DNA of 64,000 nucleotides from Caballeronia sordidicola (GCF_002220365.1 NZ_MTHB01000032.1:62001-126000), one strand, 5' to 3'. Shown: positions 17,390 through 27,582, counted from the stretch's first letter. Notes: generated by a model from the letters alone, not told the origin. Program-made: numbers and translations.

Positions 17390-18280
17390 ATGACATCGCC
17401 CGCTTTCACGCCCGCTTTCACACTTGCTCACGCTGACGCGCTTGTTCGTTTCCCCGAGCAACGCGTCGATACCGCGCGACGCACGATCGGTTATCGCAGG
17501 GCAGGTGACAGGCACCTGCTCACCATGCCGATCGTAATGCTGCATGGTATTGGCTCGGGTGCCGCCTCCTGGGTACGCCAGTTGGAGACGTTGGGGGAAA
17601 ACCATCCGGTACTTGCGTGGGACGCGCCAGGGTATGGACAGTCGACGCACGTTGAGCCTGTATCGCCAGTGGCATCCGACTATGCAGACGCGCTGAGCGA
17701 CTGGCTCGATGCACTCGAGATCGAACGTTGCGTGCTCGTGGGCCATTCGCTCGGCTCACTCATCGCGGGTTCGTTTGCGATCCGTCAGGCGGCGCGGGTA
17801 GCGGGACTGCTGCTGTTGTCGCCGGCGGGAGGATACGGCGCGGCACCGGCGCACGTGCGTGAGGAGAAGCGTGATGCGCGGCTTGCGATGCTCGCCGAAC
17901 TCGGGCCGCAGGGCTTGGCTGATAAGCGCAGCGCGAACATGCTGTCGGCCGGTGCCGGTGAAGACGCGAGGGAGTGGGTGCGCTCGATCATGGCGCGCAT
18001 AGACCCGGCCGGCTACTCGCAGGCGACGCATCTTCTCGCCAACGCGGACTTGGCGTCTGACCTGACGCACTTCAAAGGCCGCGTAGCTGTGGCGGTCGGT
18101 GCTGAAGACACGATCACGCCGCCCGCTGCCTGCGAACTGATAGCGAAGGCAGCCAACGTCAACCTGCAAGTGATTCCCGGTGCGGGTCATGCAGGCTACA
18201 TCGAAGCGCCAGTGCGCTATAGCGCCTTGATCGAGGCCTTCGCCGCACAGTGCAAGCAGAGTAAGGGAGCCATGCAATGA
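17390..18280 (+). CDS. alpha/beta hydrolase
   Basis: A 296-residue alpha/beta hydrolase. The oxyanion region is MLHGIGSG (about 50-57), the nucleophile elbow is GHSLGS (S120), and the C-terminal GAGHAGYIEAP holds the catalytic His. The family includes the C-C hydrolases that cleave meta-ring-fission products, which would fit the extradiol-type enzyme at 23933, as well as esterases and lactonases. Its last codons overlap the IclR gene (ATGA). Confidence 0.88.
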   Translation: MTSPAFTPAFTLAHADALVRFPEQRVDTARRTIGYRRAGDRHLLTMPIVMLHGIGSGAASWVRQLETLGENHPVLAWDAPGYGQSTHVEPVSPVASDYADALSDWLDALEIERCVLVGHSLGSLIAGSFAIRQAARVAGLLLLSPAGGYGAAPAHVREEKRDARLAMLAELGPQGLADKRSANMLSAGAGEDAREWVRSIMARIDPAGYSQATHLLANADLASDLTHFKGRVAVAVGAEDTITPPAACELIAKAANVNLQVIPGAGHAGYIEAPVRYSALIEAFAAQCKQSKGAMQ

Positions 18281-19140
18281 CACTCGGAACCCTCGCCAGG
18301 ATAGCTGACGACGCTGACAAGGATGATGGCAACTACATCGTGCCGGGACTCGAGCGCGGCTTGAAGATCCTGGCCGAGTTTTCACCGCGCGAGCCGGTGC
18401 TCGGCGCGCCGGAATTATCGAAACGCCTGAAGATTCCGCGCACCACCGTGTTCCGGCTATTACAGACGCTTGAGTCGCTCGGTTTCCTGGAACGGGCGGA
18501 CAAGGATCGCAACTACAGACTGGGCGTTGCGGTGTTGCGGCTGGGTTTCGAGTATCTCAGCTCGCTGGAGTTGACCGATCTCGGCTTGCCGATCATCGAA
18601 GCCTTGCGCACCTCGACCGGGCTCACGAGCCACATCCTGATTCGCGATGGCCGCGATGTCGTGTTCGTGGCGAAGGCTCAAAGCCAGGAGCCGATCTTCA
18701 GTTCGGTGAAGGTCAATGTCGGTACGCGGTTGCCTGCCCACGCGACCACGCACGGTCACGTGCTGATGGGAGATCTTTCCCTCGATGAGCTGCGCGCGTT
18801 GTATCCCGAGCCCGTGCTCGAGCGTTTTACGCGGCTCACGCCGGAAACGGTCGAGGCGCTGTACGACATGGTTCGAGCCGATGCCGAGCGCGGTTATGCG
18901 ATCAGCCAGTCATCGTTCGAGCGCGGCATATCCGTGGTCACGGCGCCGGTGCGCAACGACACGGGGCGCATTGTCGCGGTGCTCACGACCACGATTCCGC
19001 GGCCGGAAATCGATGCAACGCTGCTGGATACCGGCCTGGTGGACAAGGTGCGCCATGCTGCGGCCGAACTGTCTTCGCGCCTGAACTACCGGCCGGGCGC
19101 GCAAAGCCAATATCTGAAATCGCTAGGACTGAAATCATGA
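18277..19140 (+). CDS. IclR family regulator (copy B), within the operon
   Basis: A 287-residue IclR protein with winged HTH at about residues 20-80 (GAPELSKRLKIPRTTVFRLL) and an effector-binding domain after it. It is closely similar to the regulator at 11865-12776, and lacks that protein's longer N-terminal tail. It is translated from inside the operon (ATGA overlap on both sides: 18277 with the hydrolase and 19137 with the SDR). That points to local feedback control of the pathway, probably through the GTTCC-N6-GGAAC site at 14269. Confidence 0.9.
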   Translation: MTLGTLARIADDADKDDGNYIVPGLERGLKILAEFSPREPVLGAPELSKRLKIPRTTVFRLLQTLESLGFLERADKDRNYRLGVAVLRLGFEYLSSLELTDLGLPIIEALRTSTGLTSHILIRDGRDVVFVAKAQSQEPIFSSVKVNVGTRLPAHATTHGHVLMGDLSLDELRALYPEPVLERFTRLTPETVEALYDMVRADAERGYAISQSSFERGISVVTAPVRNDTGRIVAVLTTTIPRPEIDATLLDTGLVDKVRHAAAELSSRLNYRPGAQSQYLKSLGLKS

Positions 19141-19934
19141 TCCAGATCGACCTCACCGGCCAGGTGGCCGTGATTACCGGCGGCTCGTCGGGCATCGGCC
19201 TGGCGACAGCGGAACTGTTCCTGCGCGCCGGGGCATCGGTCGCAATTTGCGGACGTGACGCCACGCGGCTCGAAGCCGCGAAAGCGCAATTGACCAGTCA
19301 GTTCGCCGATGCCCAATTGCTCGGCGTGCAATGCGACGTACTCGATGCAAAGGATGTCGAAGCATTTGCAGCGACGGTCTCTGAGCGATTCGGCCGTGTC
19401 GACATGCTGCTGAACAACGCGGGGCAGGGCCGCGTGTCCACTTTCGCCGATACCACCGACGAAGCCTGGCGCGATGAACTCGACCTCAAGTATTTCAGCA
19501 TCATTCGTCCGACCCGCGCGTTCCTGCCGATGCTGCGCGACGCACCCGCGCCGTCAATTGTCTGCGTGAATTCGCTGCTCGCGCTGCAGCCCGAGCCGCA
19601 TATGGTCGCGACATCGTCGGCACGTGCCGGGGTGCTGAGTCTCGTCAAGTCGCTCGCCACCGAACTCGCGCCGCAGCGCATTCGCGTCAATTCGATCCTG
19701 ATCGGCATCGTGGAGTCGGGTCAATGGCGCCGCCGGCACGCGGCGCAGGCGCAGGACGCCCAGAGCTGGGAAGCATGGTCGGCTGAACTGGCGCGCAAGA
19801 AAAACATTCCGCTTGGCCGCTTCGGACGTCCCGAAGAAGCGGCGCAGGCACTCTTTTATCTGGCCACGAACCTGTCGTCTTATACGACAGGAAGCCATAT
19901 CGATGTTTCCGGAGGTTTTGCTCGTCATGTCTAA
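19137..19934 (+). CDS. SDR-fold protein lacking the catalytic Tyr and Lys
   Basis: A 265-residue SDR with an intact coenzyme site (TGGSSGIG, 14-21; NNAG, 93-96) and Ser at 146. Where the YxxxK pair belongs, the sequence reads VATSSARAGV: Thr159 replaces Tyr and Arg163 replaces Lys. The codons are unambiguous, so this is not a frameshift. The fold and C-terminal part ([18 protein letters not shown]) are otherwise normal. It may use another residue for proton transfer, or have a binding or structural role. It overlaps the next gene by 8 bases. Confidence 0.85.
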   Translation: MIQIDLTGQVAVITGGSSGIGLATAELFLRAGASVAICGRDATRLEAAKAQLTSQFADAQLLGVQCDVLDAKDVEAFAATVSERFGRVDMLLNNAGQGRVSTFADTTDEAWRDELDLKYFSIIRPTRAFLPMLRDAPAPSIVCVNSLLALQPEPHMVATSSARAGVLSLVKSLATELAPQRIRVNSILIGIVESGQWRRRHAAQAQDAQSWEAWSAELARKKNIPLGRFGRPEEAAQALFYLATNLSSYTTGSHIDVSGGFARHV

Positions 19935-21594
19935 CACCACTACCGTTGGCGAAGTGATCGCCGCTTTTCTCGAACAATGCGACGTTCGCACGGCCTTTGG
20001 CGTGATCTCGATCCACAACATGCCGATCCTCGATGCCATTGGTACGCGCGGCAAGATTCGCTACGTCGGCGCACGCGGCGAAGCAGGCGCGCTGAACATG
20101 GCCGATGGCCTCGCGCGTGTCTCCGGCGGCCTCGGCGTCGCGTTCACGTCGACGGGAACGGCGGCCGGCAACGCTGCCGGTGCGATGGTCGAAGCGCTGA
20201 CGGCAGGCACGGCGCTGCTGCATATCACCGGCCAGATCGAGACGCAATTTCTCGATCAGGACCTGGCTTACATTCACGAAGCGCCCGATCAGCTTTCCAT
20301 GCTGGCATCGATCTCCAAGGCGGCGTTTCGCGTGCGCTCGGTCGAGACGGCGCTCGCCACCGTGCGTGAGGCCGTGCGCGTCGCGTTCACCGCGCCGAGC
20401 GGGCCGGTGAGCGTCGAGATCCCCATCGATATCCAGGCGGCTGAAATTGAATGGCCGGCCGATCTCGCCGCGCCTCACGTGAGCACGCTTACGCATGACA
20501 GCGCGCGTGTCGAACAACTGGCGCAGGCGCTGATGCGCGCGAAGCGTCCATTGTTGTGGCTTGGCGGCGGTACGCGGCACGCACGTGCCGCCGTGGACCG
20601 GCTCGTGGCGCTCGGGTTTGGCGTGGTGACGAGCGTGCAGGGACGCGGCGTGGTGCCTGAAGATCACTCGGCCACGCTCGGCGCGTTCAACGTGCACCCG
20701 GCCGTGGAAAGCTTCTACAAGACCTGCGACGCCATGCTTGTCGTCGGTTCGCGCCTGCGTGGCAATGAGACGCTCAAGTACAAGCTGGCGTTGCCTAAGC
20801 CGTTGTATCGGATTGATGCTGATGCGTGTGCTGACAACCGGGGCTATCGGAACGAACTGTTCGTGCATGGCGATTCGCTCTCCATCCTCGATGAACTCGC
20901 GACGCGGCTCGAAGGCCGCGTGAAAATCGATCCGTCATTCGCTGGCGATCTGGTGGCCGCGCGCGAGATCGCGACAGCCGATGTGGCGAAGGGCCTGGGC
21001 CCCTACAAGCGCCTCGTGGAGTCGCTGCAACGGGTGATTGGCCGCGATTACAACTGGGTGCGCGATGTCACGATTTCCAACAGCACGTGGGGCAATCGCG
21101 TTCTGAAGGTCTTCGAGCCGCGCGCGGGCGTGCATGCACTCGGTGGTGGCATCGGTCAGGGGATGCAGATGGCGATCGGCGCAGCGTTGGCGCACCCGGC
21201 GAAGAAGACGGTATGTCTCGTCGGTGACGGTGGCTTGATGGTGAACGTCGGCGAACTCGTGACCGCCGTGCAGGAAGATGCGAACGTGATGATCGTCCTG
21301 ATGAACGACCAGTGCTATGGCGTGATCCGCAACATCCAGGACGCGCAATACGGCGGCCGGCGCATGTTCGTGGATCTGCATCAGCCGGACTTCGCACAGT
21401 TCTGCGCGAGCTTCGGCATGACGCATCACCGCATTACCTCACTGGATCGTGCCGAAGAAATCATCCGTCAAGGTTACGAGAAAACCGGGCCGGTGATGAT
21501 CGAGGTGGACATGGTGTCCGTCGGCTCGTTTGCCACCGCATTCGCAGGTCCGCCGGTGAAGAAGGAAGAGCCGAAGGAGCCCGAATATGCGTGA
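19927..21594 (+). CDS. thiamine-diphosphate enzyme (acetolactate synthase / benzoylformate decarboxylase-like)
   Basis: A 555-residue ThDP enzyme with the three usual domains. The activating Glu is in [14 protein letters not shown] (E52). The ThDP/Mg motif starts with GDGG near residue 431 and closes with the Asn of LMND near residue 460. GGAGG lies 11 bases before ATG 19927. It probably decarboxylates, or ligates, a 2-oxo acid intermediate. It overlaps the SDR upstream and the aspartate-dehydrogenase-like gene downstream. Confidence 0.88.
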   Translation: MSNTTTVGEVIAAFLEQCDVRTAFGVISIHNMPILDAIGTRGKIRYVGARGEAGALNMADGLARVSGGLGVAFTSTGTAAGNAAGAMVEALTAGTALLHITGQIETQFLDQDLAYIHEAPDQLSMLASISKAAFRVRSVETALATVREAVRVAFTAPSGPVSVEIPIDIQAAEIEWPADLAAPHVSTLTHDSARVEQLAQALMRAKRPLLWLGGGTRHARAAVDRLVALGFGVVTSVQGRGVVPEDHSATLGAFNVHPAVESFYKTCDAMLVVGSRLRGNETLKYKLALPKPLYRIDADACADNRGYRNELFVHGDSLSILDELATRLEGRVKIDPSFAGDLVAAREIATADVAKGLGPYKRLVESLQRVIGRDYNWVRDVTISNSTWGNRVLKVFEPRAGVHALGGGIGQGMQMAIGAALAHPAKKTVCLVGDGGLMVNVGELVTAVQEDANVMIVLMNDQCYGVIRNIQDAQYGGRRMFVDLHQPDFAQFCASFGMTHHRITSLDRAEEIIRQGYEKTGPVMIEVDMVSVGSFATAFAGPPVKKEEPKEPEYA

Positions 21595-22411
21595 CGCCAA
21601 CGGCCACACCGTACCCGTCGATGTCGCGATGATCGGCTTTGGCGCGATCGGCTCGGCGGTGTATCGCGCGATGGCGTTTGATCCGATGGTGCGCGTGTCG
21701 CACGTGATTGTGCCGTCGCGCCACGCGGACGAGGTGCGCGCGGCGGTCGGCCGGGACGTCGATGTCGTGTCGTCCGTCGATGCGCTCAGCTGCCGTCCGC
21801 AGTTCGCGCTGGAATGCGCGGGACACGGCGCGCTGCTCGATCACGTGGTGCCGCTGCTGAAAGCGGGGACGGACTGCGCGGTGGCATCGATTGGTGCTTT
21901 GTCGGATGGGCAGCTACTCGACGCGTTGTCGAGCGCCGCCGACGAAGGCGAGGCCACGCTGACGCTGTTGTCCGGCGCGATAGGTGGCGTCGATGCGCTG
22001 GCTGCCGCTCGCGAAGGCGGCCTCGATGAAGTCCTGTACACGGGACGCAAACCGCCCTCAGGCTGGCTCGGCACGCCGGCAGAAGAGTTGTTCGATCTGC
22101 TGAGCCTGGCCGATGAGCGGGTGATTTTCGAAGGCAGTGCGCGTGATGCGGCGCGTCTCTATCCGAGGAACGCGAATGTCGCGGCGACCATTGCGCTGGC
22201 GGGTCTCGGTCTCGACCGGACCATCGTGCGGCTCATTGCGGACCCGCGTGTGGTGCGCAACGTGCATCGAATCGTGGCGCGGGGCGCATTCGGCGAGATG
22301 TCGCTGGAAATGTGCGGCAAGCCGCTTCCTGACAATCCCAAGACGTCCGCGCTGACCGCGTTCAGCGCGATTCGTGCTTTGCGCAACCGTGCAGCACGTT
22401 GCGTGATTTGA
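21587..22411 (+). CDS. aspartate dehydrogenase (NadX)-like protein
   Basis: A 274-residue protein of the L-aspartate dehydrogenase family, NAD(P)-dependent. The Rossmann motif is GFGAIG (17-22). Family segments are clear: [44 protein letters not shown] and [14 protein letters not shown]. True NadX makes iminoaspartate for NAD synthesis or deaminates aspartate. Within a Rieske catabolic operon it more likely acts on a pathway intermediate, such as a different amino or hydroxy acid. It overlaps the ThDP enzyme by 8 bases. Confidence 0.85.
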   Translation: MRDANGHTVPVDVAMIGFGAIGSAVYRAMAFDPMVRVSHVIVPSRHADEVRAAVGRDVDVVSSVDALSCRPQFALECAGHGALLDHVVPLLKAGTDCAVASIGALSDGQLLDALSSAADEGEATLTLLSGAIGGVDALAAAREGGLDEVLYTGRKPPSGWLGTPAEELFDLLSLADERVIFEGSARDAARLYPRNANVAATIALAGLGLDRTIVRLIADPRVVRNVHRIVARGAFGEMSLEMCGKPLPDNPKTSALTAFSAIRALRNRAARCVI

Positions 22412-22431
22412 ATGATCTGAAGGACACTTTA

Positions 22432-23922
22432 ATGAACTCCGCAGAATCCAGTCTTCTCGTATCGAGCGACATCCTGATCGGCGGCGAATGGCGCGCCGGC
22501 CGCGGCACGCCTTACGCGAGCCTGTACCCGGCCGACCAGTCGATCAACGCCGAGATCAGCGCCGCCAATGCGGATGACGCCCGCGAGGCCGTCGAAGCGG
22601 CCGATGCGGCGTGGCGCAAGTCGAACTGGGCGGGGTTGAAACCGCATCAGCGCGCGGCCGTCCTGCATCGCATTGCCGACCTGATCACCGCGCGCCATGA
22701 AGCGCTCGCGCAACTGCAACGCCGCGACAACGGCAAGCCGATCACCGAGACGCGCGGACTGGTCACGAGCGCGGCCAACACGTTTCGCTACTTCGCGGCG
22801 TGCGTCGAGACGCTTGAAGAGTCGCTCACGCCTTCGCGCGGTGACTTCATGACGATGAGCGTGCATGAACCGCTCGGCGTCGTCGCCGCTATCACGCCGT
22901 GGAATTCGCCCATCGCTTCCGATGCGCAAAAACTTGCACCAGCCCTGGCCGCAGGCAACGCAGTCGTTTTGAAGCCCGCTGAGGTGACGCCACTGGCTTC
23001 ACTGGCGCTTGCCCGACTCTGCGAGGAAGCCGGCGTGCCGAAGGGCGTGCTGAGCGTCCTGCCGGGCAAGGGATCGATCGTCGGTGACGCGCTGGTGCGC
23101 CATCCGCTGGTCAGGAAGATCGCGTTCACCGGCGGGACTGAGGTGGGACGTGGGATCGCGCGGTTGGCCGCGGACAAGCTGATGCCGGTCTCGCTGGAAC
23201 TGGGCGGCAAGTCACCGACCATCGTTTTCGCGGATGCCGATATCGACCATGCCGTGAATGGCGTGCTGTACGGCATCTTCAGTTCATCGGGCGAATCCTG
23301 CATCGCGGGTTCGCGTCTGTTCGTGCAGCGCTCGATCTACGACACGTTCGTCGCGCGGCTGGTGCAAGGCGCCAAACGCCTGCGCGTGGGCGACCCGTCG
23401 CGCGAGGACACCCAGATGGGACCGCTCATCACGGGACAGCATCGGGAATCAGTTGAGCGCTACGTGGCGCTCGGACTGGAAGAAGGCGGCAAGCTGTTGT
23501 GCGGCGGTGAACGTCCCGCAGGCGACAACCGCGAACAAGGGTTCTTTTACTCGCCCACGATTCTCGACGGGCTGACAAACGAAGCGCGCATCTGCCAGGA
23601 AGAAATCTTCGGGCCGGTCCTCGCCGTGCTGCCTTTCGACGATGAAGCCTCGCTCATGCGCGAAGCCAACGGCAGCGTCTTCGGGCTCGCAGCCGGCATC
23701 TGGACGAACGACTACAAGCGCGCCTGGCGAGTGGGGCGGGCGCTTGAAACCGGCACCGTCTGGATCAACACATACAAGCAATTTTCGATTTCGACGCCAT
23801 TCGGCGGCTGGAAGGACAGCGGCATGGGACGCGAAAAAGGCCACCTCGGCATTCGCGAATACATGCAGCAGAAGAGCCTTTACTGGGGCATGAACGACGC
23901 CCCGCTGCCGTGGGCCAACTAG
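22432..23922 (+). CDS. aldehyde dehydrogenase
   Basis: A 496-residue NAD(P)-dependent aldehyde dehydrogenase of the betaine/benzaldehyde type. Catalytic residues: N158 in TPWNSP, E256 in LELGGK and C290 in SSGESC. ATG 22432 has GAAGGA 10 bases before it. It oxidises an aldehyde produced in the pathway, for example by the ThDP enzyme. It lies 20 bases after the NadX-like gene and 10 before the VOC gene. Confidence 0.9.
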   Translation: MNSAESSLLVSSDILIGGEWRAGRGTPYASLYPADQSINAEISAANADDAREAVEAADAAWRKSNWAGLKPHQRAAVLHRIADLITARHEALAQLQRRDNGKPITETRGLVTSAANTFRYFAACVETLEESLTPSRGDFMTMSVHEPLGVVAAITPWNSPIASDAQKLAPALAAGNAVVLKPAEVTPLASLALARLCEEAGVPKGVLSVLPGKGSIVGDALVRHPLVRKIAFTGGTEVGRGIARLAADKLMPVSLELGGKSPTIVFADADIDHAVNGVLYGIFSSSGESCIAGSRLFVQRSIYDTFVARLVQGAKRLRVGDPSREDTQMGPLITGQHRESVERYVALGLEEGGKLLCGGERPAGDNREQGFFYSPTILDGLTNEARICQEEIFGPVLAVLPFDDEASLMREANGSVFGLAAGIWTNDYKRAWRVGRALETGTVWINTYKQFSISTPFGGWKDSGMGREKGHLGIREYMQQKSLYWGMNDAPLPWAN

Positions 23923-23932
23923 GAAACGAGTC

Positions 23933-24898
23933 ATGACTATTCTCGGCATTGAACAGGTCACCTACGGCGTGACCGACCTCGCGACATGCAGGACCTTCTT
24001 CAGCGACTGGGGCCTGAAAGAAGTCGCGCACGACGAAACCCATGCGCGTTTTGAAGCGCAGAACGGCTGCACGATCATGCTCGTCGACGCAAGCGACCCG
24101 GCGCTCTCGCCCGCTTTCGAGGCTGGCCCGACGCTGCGTGAAGTGACATGGGGTGTCGCGACCGCCGCAGAACTCGATGCTTTGCGCGGGAAGTTCGCAG
24201 CTCAGCCGGGCCACTTTGAAACCAGCGGTGCGGTAGGTTGCACCGACCCGAACGGCATGGCTATCCGTGTCGAAGTCACGCGCAAGCGCACGCTTGATAT
24301 CAAGGGCTCGCCCTCGAATGTGTGGGGTCAGGATCTGCGCATCAATACGCCGAGTCCCGTGTATGAACGCGCGGAACCCATTGAAGTCGGTCATGTCGTG
24401 TTTTTCACGAATTGCGTAGCCGAACAGGAAAAGTTCTATCACGACCTGCTTGGCTTCGAGACGTCGGATCGCTATCCGGGGCGCGGCGCGTTCATGCGTT
24501 GCGCGCCGCACGGCGGTCATCACGACCTGTTCCTGCTGCAACTCCCCGACGGCCGCCGCGGCCTGAATCACGTCGCGTTCACCGTGCGCGATATTCATGA
24601 AGTGTTCGGCGGCGGCCTGCATATCAGCCGATGCGGCTGGACGACGCAACTCGGGCCAGGCAGGCATCCGGTGTCATCGGCGTACTTCTGGTACTTCCAG
24701 AATCCGGCTGGCGGCTTGATCGAGTATTACGCCGACGAAGACGTGCTCACGCCCGACTGGCAACCGCGTGATTTCGAACCCGGCCCAACCGTGTTCGCGG
24801 AATGGGCCGTCGACGGTGGTCTCGACGGCAACACGCGCCGGCAAAAGAACGCGAAGGCGCCCGAAGGGAAGTTCATGACGGAGCGAAAAAATGGCTGA
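23933..24898 (+). CDS. type I extradiol dioxygenase-like VOC protein
   Basis: A 321-residue two-domain vicinal-oxygen-chelate protein. The C-terminal domain keeps the full 2-His-1-Glu iron site of type I extradiol dioxygenases: H154 (GHVVF), H213 (NHVAF) and E264 (IEYYAD). The N-terminal domain is degenerate, as in catechol 2,3-dioxygenases. It should cleave a catechol or a related ring next to hydroxyls, giving a product for the hydrolase at 17390. It overlaps the reductase gene by 8 bases. Confidence 0.85.
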   Translation: MTILGIEQVTYGVTDLATCRTFFSDWGLKEVAHDETHARFEAQNGCTIMLVDASDPALSPAFEAGPTLREVTWGVATAAELDALRGKFAAQPGHFETSGAVGCTDPNGMAIRVEVTRKRTLDIKGSPSNVWGQDLRINTPSPVYERAEPIEVGHVVFFTNCVAEQEKFYHDLLGFETSDRYPGRGAFMRCAPHGGHHDLFLLQLPDGRRGLNHVAFTVRDIHEVFGGGLHISRCGWTTQLGPGRHPVSSAYFWYFQNPAGGLIEYYADEDVLTPDWQPRDFEPGPTVFAEWAVDGGLDGNTRRQKNAKAPEGKFMTERKNG

Positions 24899-26120
24899 CG
24901 ATCTGGCATTGGGCGAGCCGCATACGGTCGTGGTGATCGGCGGCGGTCAGGCGGCAGGATGGATCGTCAAGACGCTGCGCAAAGAGGGTTTCACGGGGCG
25001 CCTTGTGATGATTGCTGACGAGATTCATTTGCCCTACGAGCGCCCGCCGCTTTCAAAGGCGGTGCTCTCCGGCGATGCCGATATCAATAGCGTTCGGCTG
25101 GTGTCATCGGATGACTTTGCGGCGCTGAATGTGGAAACATGGCAGCCGGATTGCGCGATGTCGATCGATCGCGAGCAGCGGGTCGTGCGTACGTCGCAGG
25201 GCAGGGAGGTGCGGTATGACCGGCTGGTGATCGCGACCGGCGGCGCCGCGCGGCGCTTGCCGGAATCGCTCGTGAAGACATCGCATATCAAGTATCTGCG
25301 CACGCTCGACGACGCCGTGTCGCTTGGCGCGAGACTTCGCAAGAGCGAGCGTGTGCTCGTGATCGGCGGCGGCTGGATCGGATTGGAAGTGGCGGCAACA
25401 GCGCGCAAGCTCGGCGTGCAAGCCGTCGTCATCGAGGGCGCGTCGCGTCTTTGCGGCCGTTCGTTGCCGAACAGCGTGTCGGATTTCCTGCTGGCGTTGC
25501 ATCGATCGAATGGGGTCGATGTAAGGCTCGATGCATCGCTCGTCGCGCTGGACGATCACGAGCAAGGCATACGCGCCACGTTCGCGGATGGCAGCACGCT
25601 CGATGCGGATTTCGCAGTCGCGGGGATTGGACTTACGCCCCACACGGCACTCGCACAAGAGGCCGGACTCGTCGTGGACGACGGCATCAAGGTCGATGAA
25701 TTCGGCGCGAGCTCAGACCCGTTCATCTTTGCTTGCGGCGATGTCTCGAACCATCCGAACGCGTGGCTCAAGCGTCGCGTGAGGCTTGAATCATGGGCCA
25801 ACGCGCAAAACCAGGCGATAGCAACCGCACGCGCGCTGATGGGCAAACGCGAACCCTACGCGGAAATCCCGTGGTTCTGGTCCGATCAATACGACGTGAA
25901 CCTGCAGATCCTCGGCGACATTCCCGCAGGCATCGAACCGGTCATACGTGGCGACTTGAACGCTCGCCGCGCGAGTCTTTTCTTTCTGGAAGCGGGCGTC
26001 ATTCGCGGCGTGATTTCGATCAACATGCCGCGTGACCTGAAGCTCGCGCGCAAGTGGATGAGCCAGGGTCGTGCGATTGACGTCGCGACCCTGGCCGACA
26101 CGGCCAAAGCGCTTGCTTAA
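24891..26120 (+). CDS. ferredoxin reductase (FAD/NAD)
   Basis: A 409-residue FAD oxidoreductase of the BphA4/rubredoxin-reductase group. The FAD-binding GGGQAAGW lies near residue 18, the NAD-binding GGGWIGLE near 160, and 'FACGDVSNHPN' binds the flavin further on. It takes electrons from NAD(P)H and passes them to the Rieske ferredoxin at 14311. It is placed ten genes from the ferredoxin but on the same transcript, completing a three-component oxygenase. Confidence 0.92.
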   Translation: MADDLALGEPHTVVVIGGGQAAGWIVKTLRKEGFTGRLVMIADEIHLPYERPPLSKAVLSGDADINSVRLVSSDDFAALNVETWQPDCAMSIDREQRVVRTSQGREVRYDRLVIATGGAARRLPESLVKTSHIKYLRTLDDAVSLGARLRKSERVLVIGGGWIGLEVAATARKLGVQAVVIEGASRLCGRSLPNSVSDFLLALHRSNGVDVRLDASLVALDDHEQGIRATFADGSTLDADFAVAGIGLTPHTALAQEAGLVVDDGIKVDEFGASSDPFIFACGDVSNHPNAWLKRRVRLESWANAQNQAIATARALMGKREPYAEIPWFWSDQYDVNLQILGDIPAGIEPVIRGDLNARRASLFFLEAGVIRGVISINMPRDLKLARKWMSQGRAIDVATLADTAKALA

Positions 26121-26154
26121 CTCCATGGACGGCATACGAGGACGAGGTACAGAC

Positions 26155-27558
26155 ATGAGAACGTTTGGCAATACGATTGCAGCGCAGGGCGGGGCGAGTG
26201 CCTCGGGGGCGCTTACCGCCGGATCGATCATCGCGCGGATCGAGCGTCTGCCGACCAACCCGATGCAGGTACGCGCGCGCTTCCTGATCGGTGCTGCGAC
26301 TTTCTTCGATGGCTTCGACGTCATCACCATCGCGACCACGCTGCCACTGCTGATCCAGAAGTGGGGTCTTACGCCCGGACAGATCGGATTCCTGATTGCT
26401 TCGGGTTCGATTGGTCAGTTGATCGGGGCATTCCTCTTTCCGGCGCTGGCCGAACGTTTCGGTCGCGTTCGCTCGATTGCATGGAGCTCCGGGATCATCG
26501 GCGTTACGAGCATTGCCTGCGGATTCGCACCGACGTTCGCCATTTTTGTCGCGCTGAGGATTGCGCAAGGGCTGGGACTAGGTGGTGAATTACCGGTTGC
26601 TGCAACCTATATCAACGAGATCACGCGCGCTCACGGCCGGGGACGTTTCGTTTTGCTCTATGAAATCGTGTTCCCGATCGGCTTGCTGGCATCGAATGCA
26701 CTGGGTGCCTGGATCGTGCCGCGTTTTGGCTGGGAGGTGATGTATATCATTGGCGGTGTGCCTTTGCTGCTGTTCTTCGCGTTGCGCAAGATTGTTCCTG
26801 AATCGCCGCGCTGGCTCGCATCGAAAGATCGTATGCACGATGCCGATCACGCGCTCAAGGCGTTCGAAGCCACGGTCAAGGGATCGTTGCCGCCCCTGTC
26901 GGCCACGATCGAGTTCGACGCAATGGCGCATCGTCACCCCAAGCGCCGTGCACGTGATGTCTTCGGAGCTGCTTATATCAAGCGGACGATCGCGGTTGCG
27001 TTGCTGTGGATGACCTGCGGCGTGATCCAGTATGGTCTGTCGACCTGGCTGCCGACAATCTACAAGACCGTCTATCACTCACCCTTGCAACTGGCGTTGA
27101 ATCTGGCCGTGGCGGCGTCGCTCCTCGGCGTGGTGGGGTCCGTGATCTGTGCGCTGATAGTGGACAGGGTGGGCCGTAAGCCGGTCATCAACGTGGCGTT
27201 CGTGTTGTGTGCCGTTTCACTGGCGCTCGCCGGCGTGTTTCACAACGAGTCTGTATATGTAGTCGCGACGTGCTGCGCATTTGCGATCGGTTTTATGTCG
27301 TGCGGGTTCATCACCGCCTACGTCTATACGCCCGAGTTGTATCCGACCAGCATCCGCGCGTTCGGTTGCGGCGTAGCCGGTGCGTGGTTAAAGCTGGCCG
27401 CCATCCTCGCTCCCGCGATGGTCGGAAAAACGCTTGTCGGTGGTCATCTCGATACGGCTTTGTACCTGCTCGCAATCGTGCCGATGCTGGCCGCAATAGC
27501 AGTTCATCTTCTGGGCGTCGAGACGAAAGGGCGAGTGCTCGAGCAGCTTGAAGTATGA
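26155..27558 (+). CDS. MFS transporter, last gene of the Rieske operon
   Basis: A 467-residue, 12-TM transporter of the sugar/acid-porter type (FFDGFDVITIA in TM1, PALAERFGRVR loop, PESPRWLA, YTPELYPTSIRAFG). ATG 26155 has GAGG upstream; the frame is open 28 codons further into the reductase gene. It is similar in design to the MFS gene at 1186. It probably imports the operon's substrate. Confidence 0.88.
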   Translation: MRTFGNTIAAQGGASASGALTAGSIIARIERLPTNPMQVRARFLIGAATFFDGFDVITIATTLPLLIQKWGLTPGQIGFLIASGSIGQLIGAFLFPALAERFGRVRSIAWSSGIIGVTSIACGFAPTFAIFVALRIAQGLGLGGELPVAATYINEITRAHGRGRFVLLYEIVFPIGLLASNALGAWIVPRFGWEVMYIIGGVPLLLFFALRKIVPESPRWLASKDRMHDADHALKAFEATVKGSLPPLSATIEFDAMAHRHPKRRARDVFGAAYIKRTIAVALLWMTCGVIQYGLSTWLPTIYKTVYHSPLQLALNLAVAASLLGVVGSVICALIVDRVGRKPVINVAFVLCAVSLALAGVFHNESVYVVATCCAFAIGFMSCGFITAYVYTPELYPTSIRAFGCGVAGAWLKLAAILAPAMVGKTLVGGHLDTALYLLAIVPMLAAIAVHLLGVETKGRVLEQLEV

Positions 27559-27582
27559 GCCCGTCGCTCTGTGGGACGTCGG

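Noticed and set aside
19687..20868. 393-codon open frame on the - strand
   Set aside because: Antisense to the ThDP enzyme gene, with no recognisable protein features.
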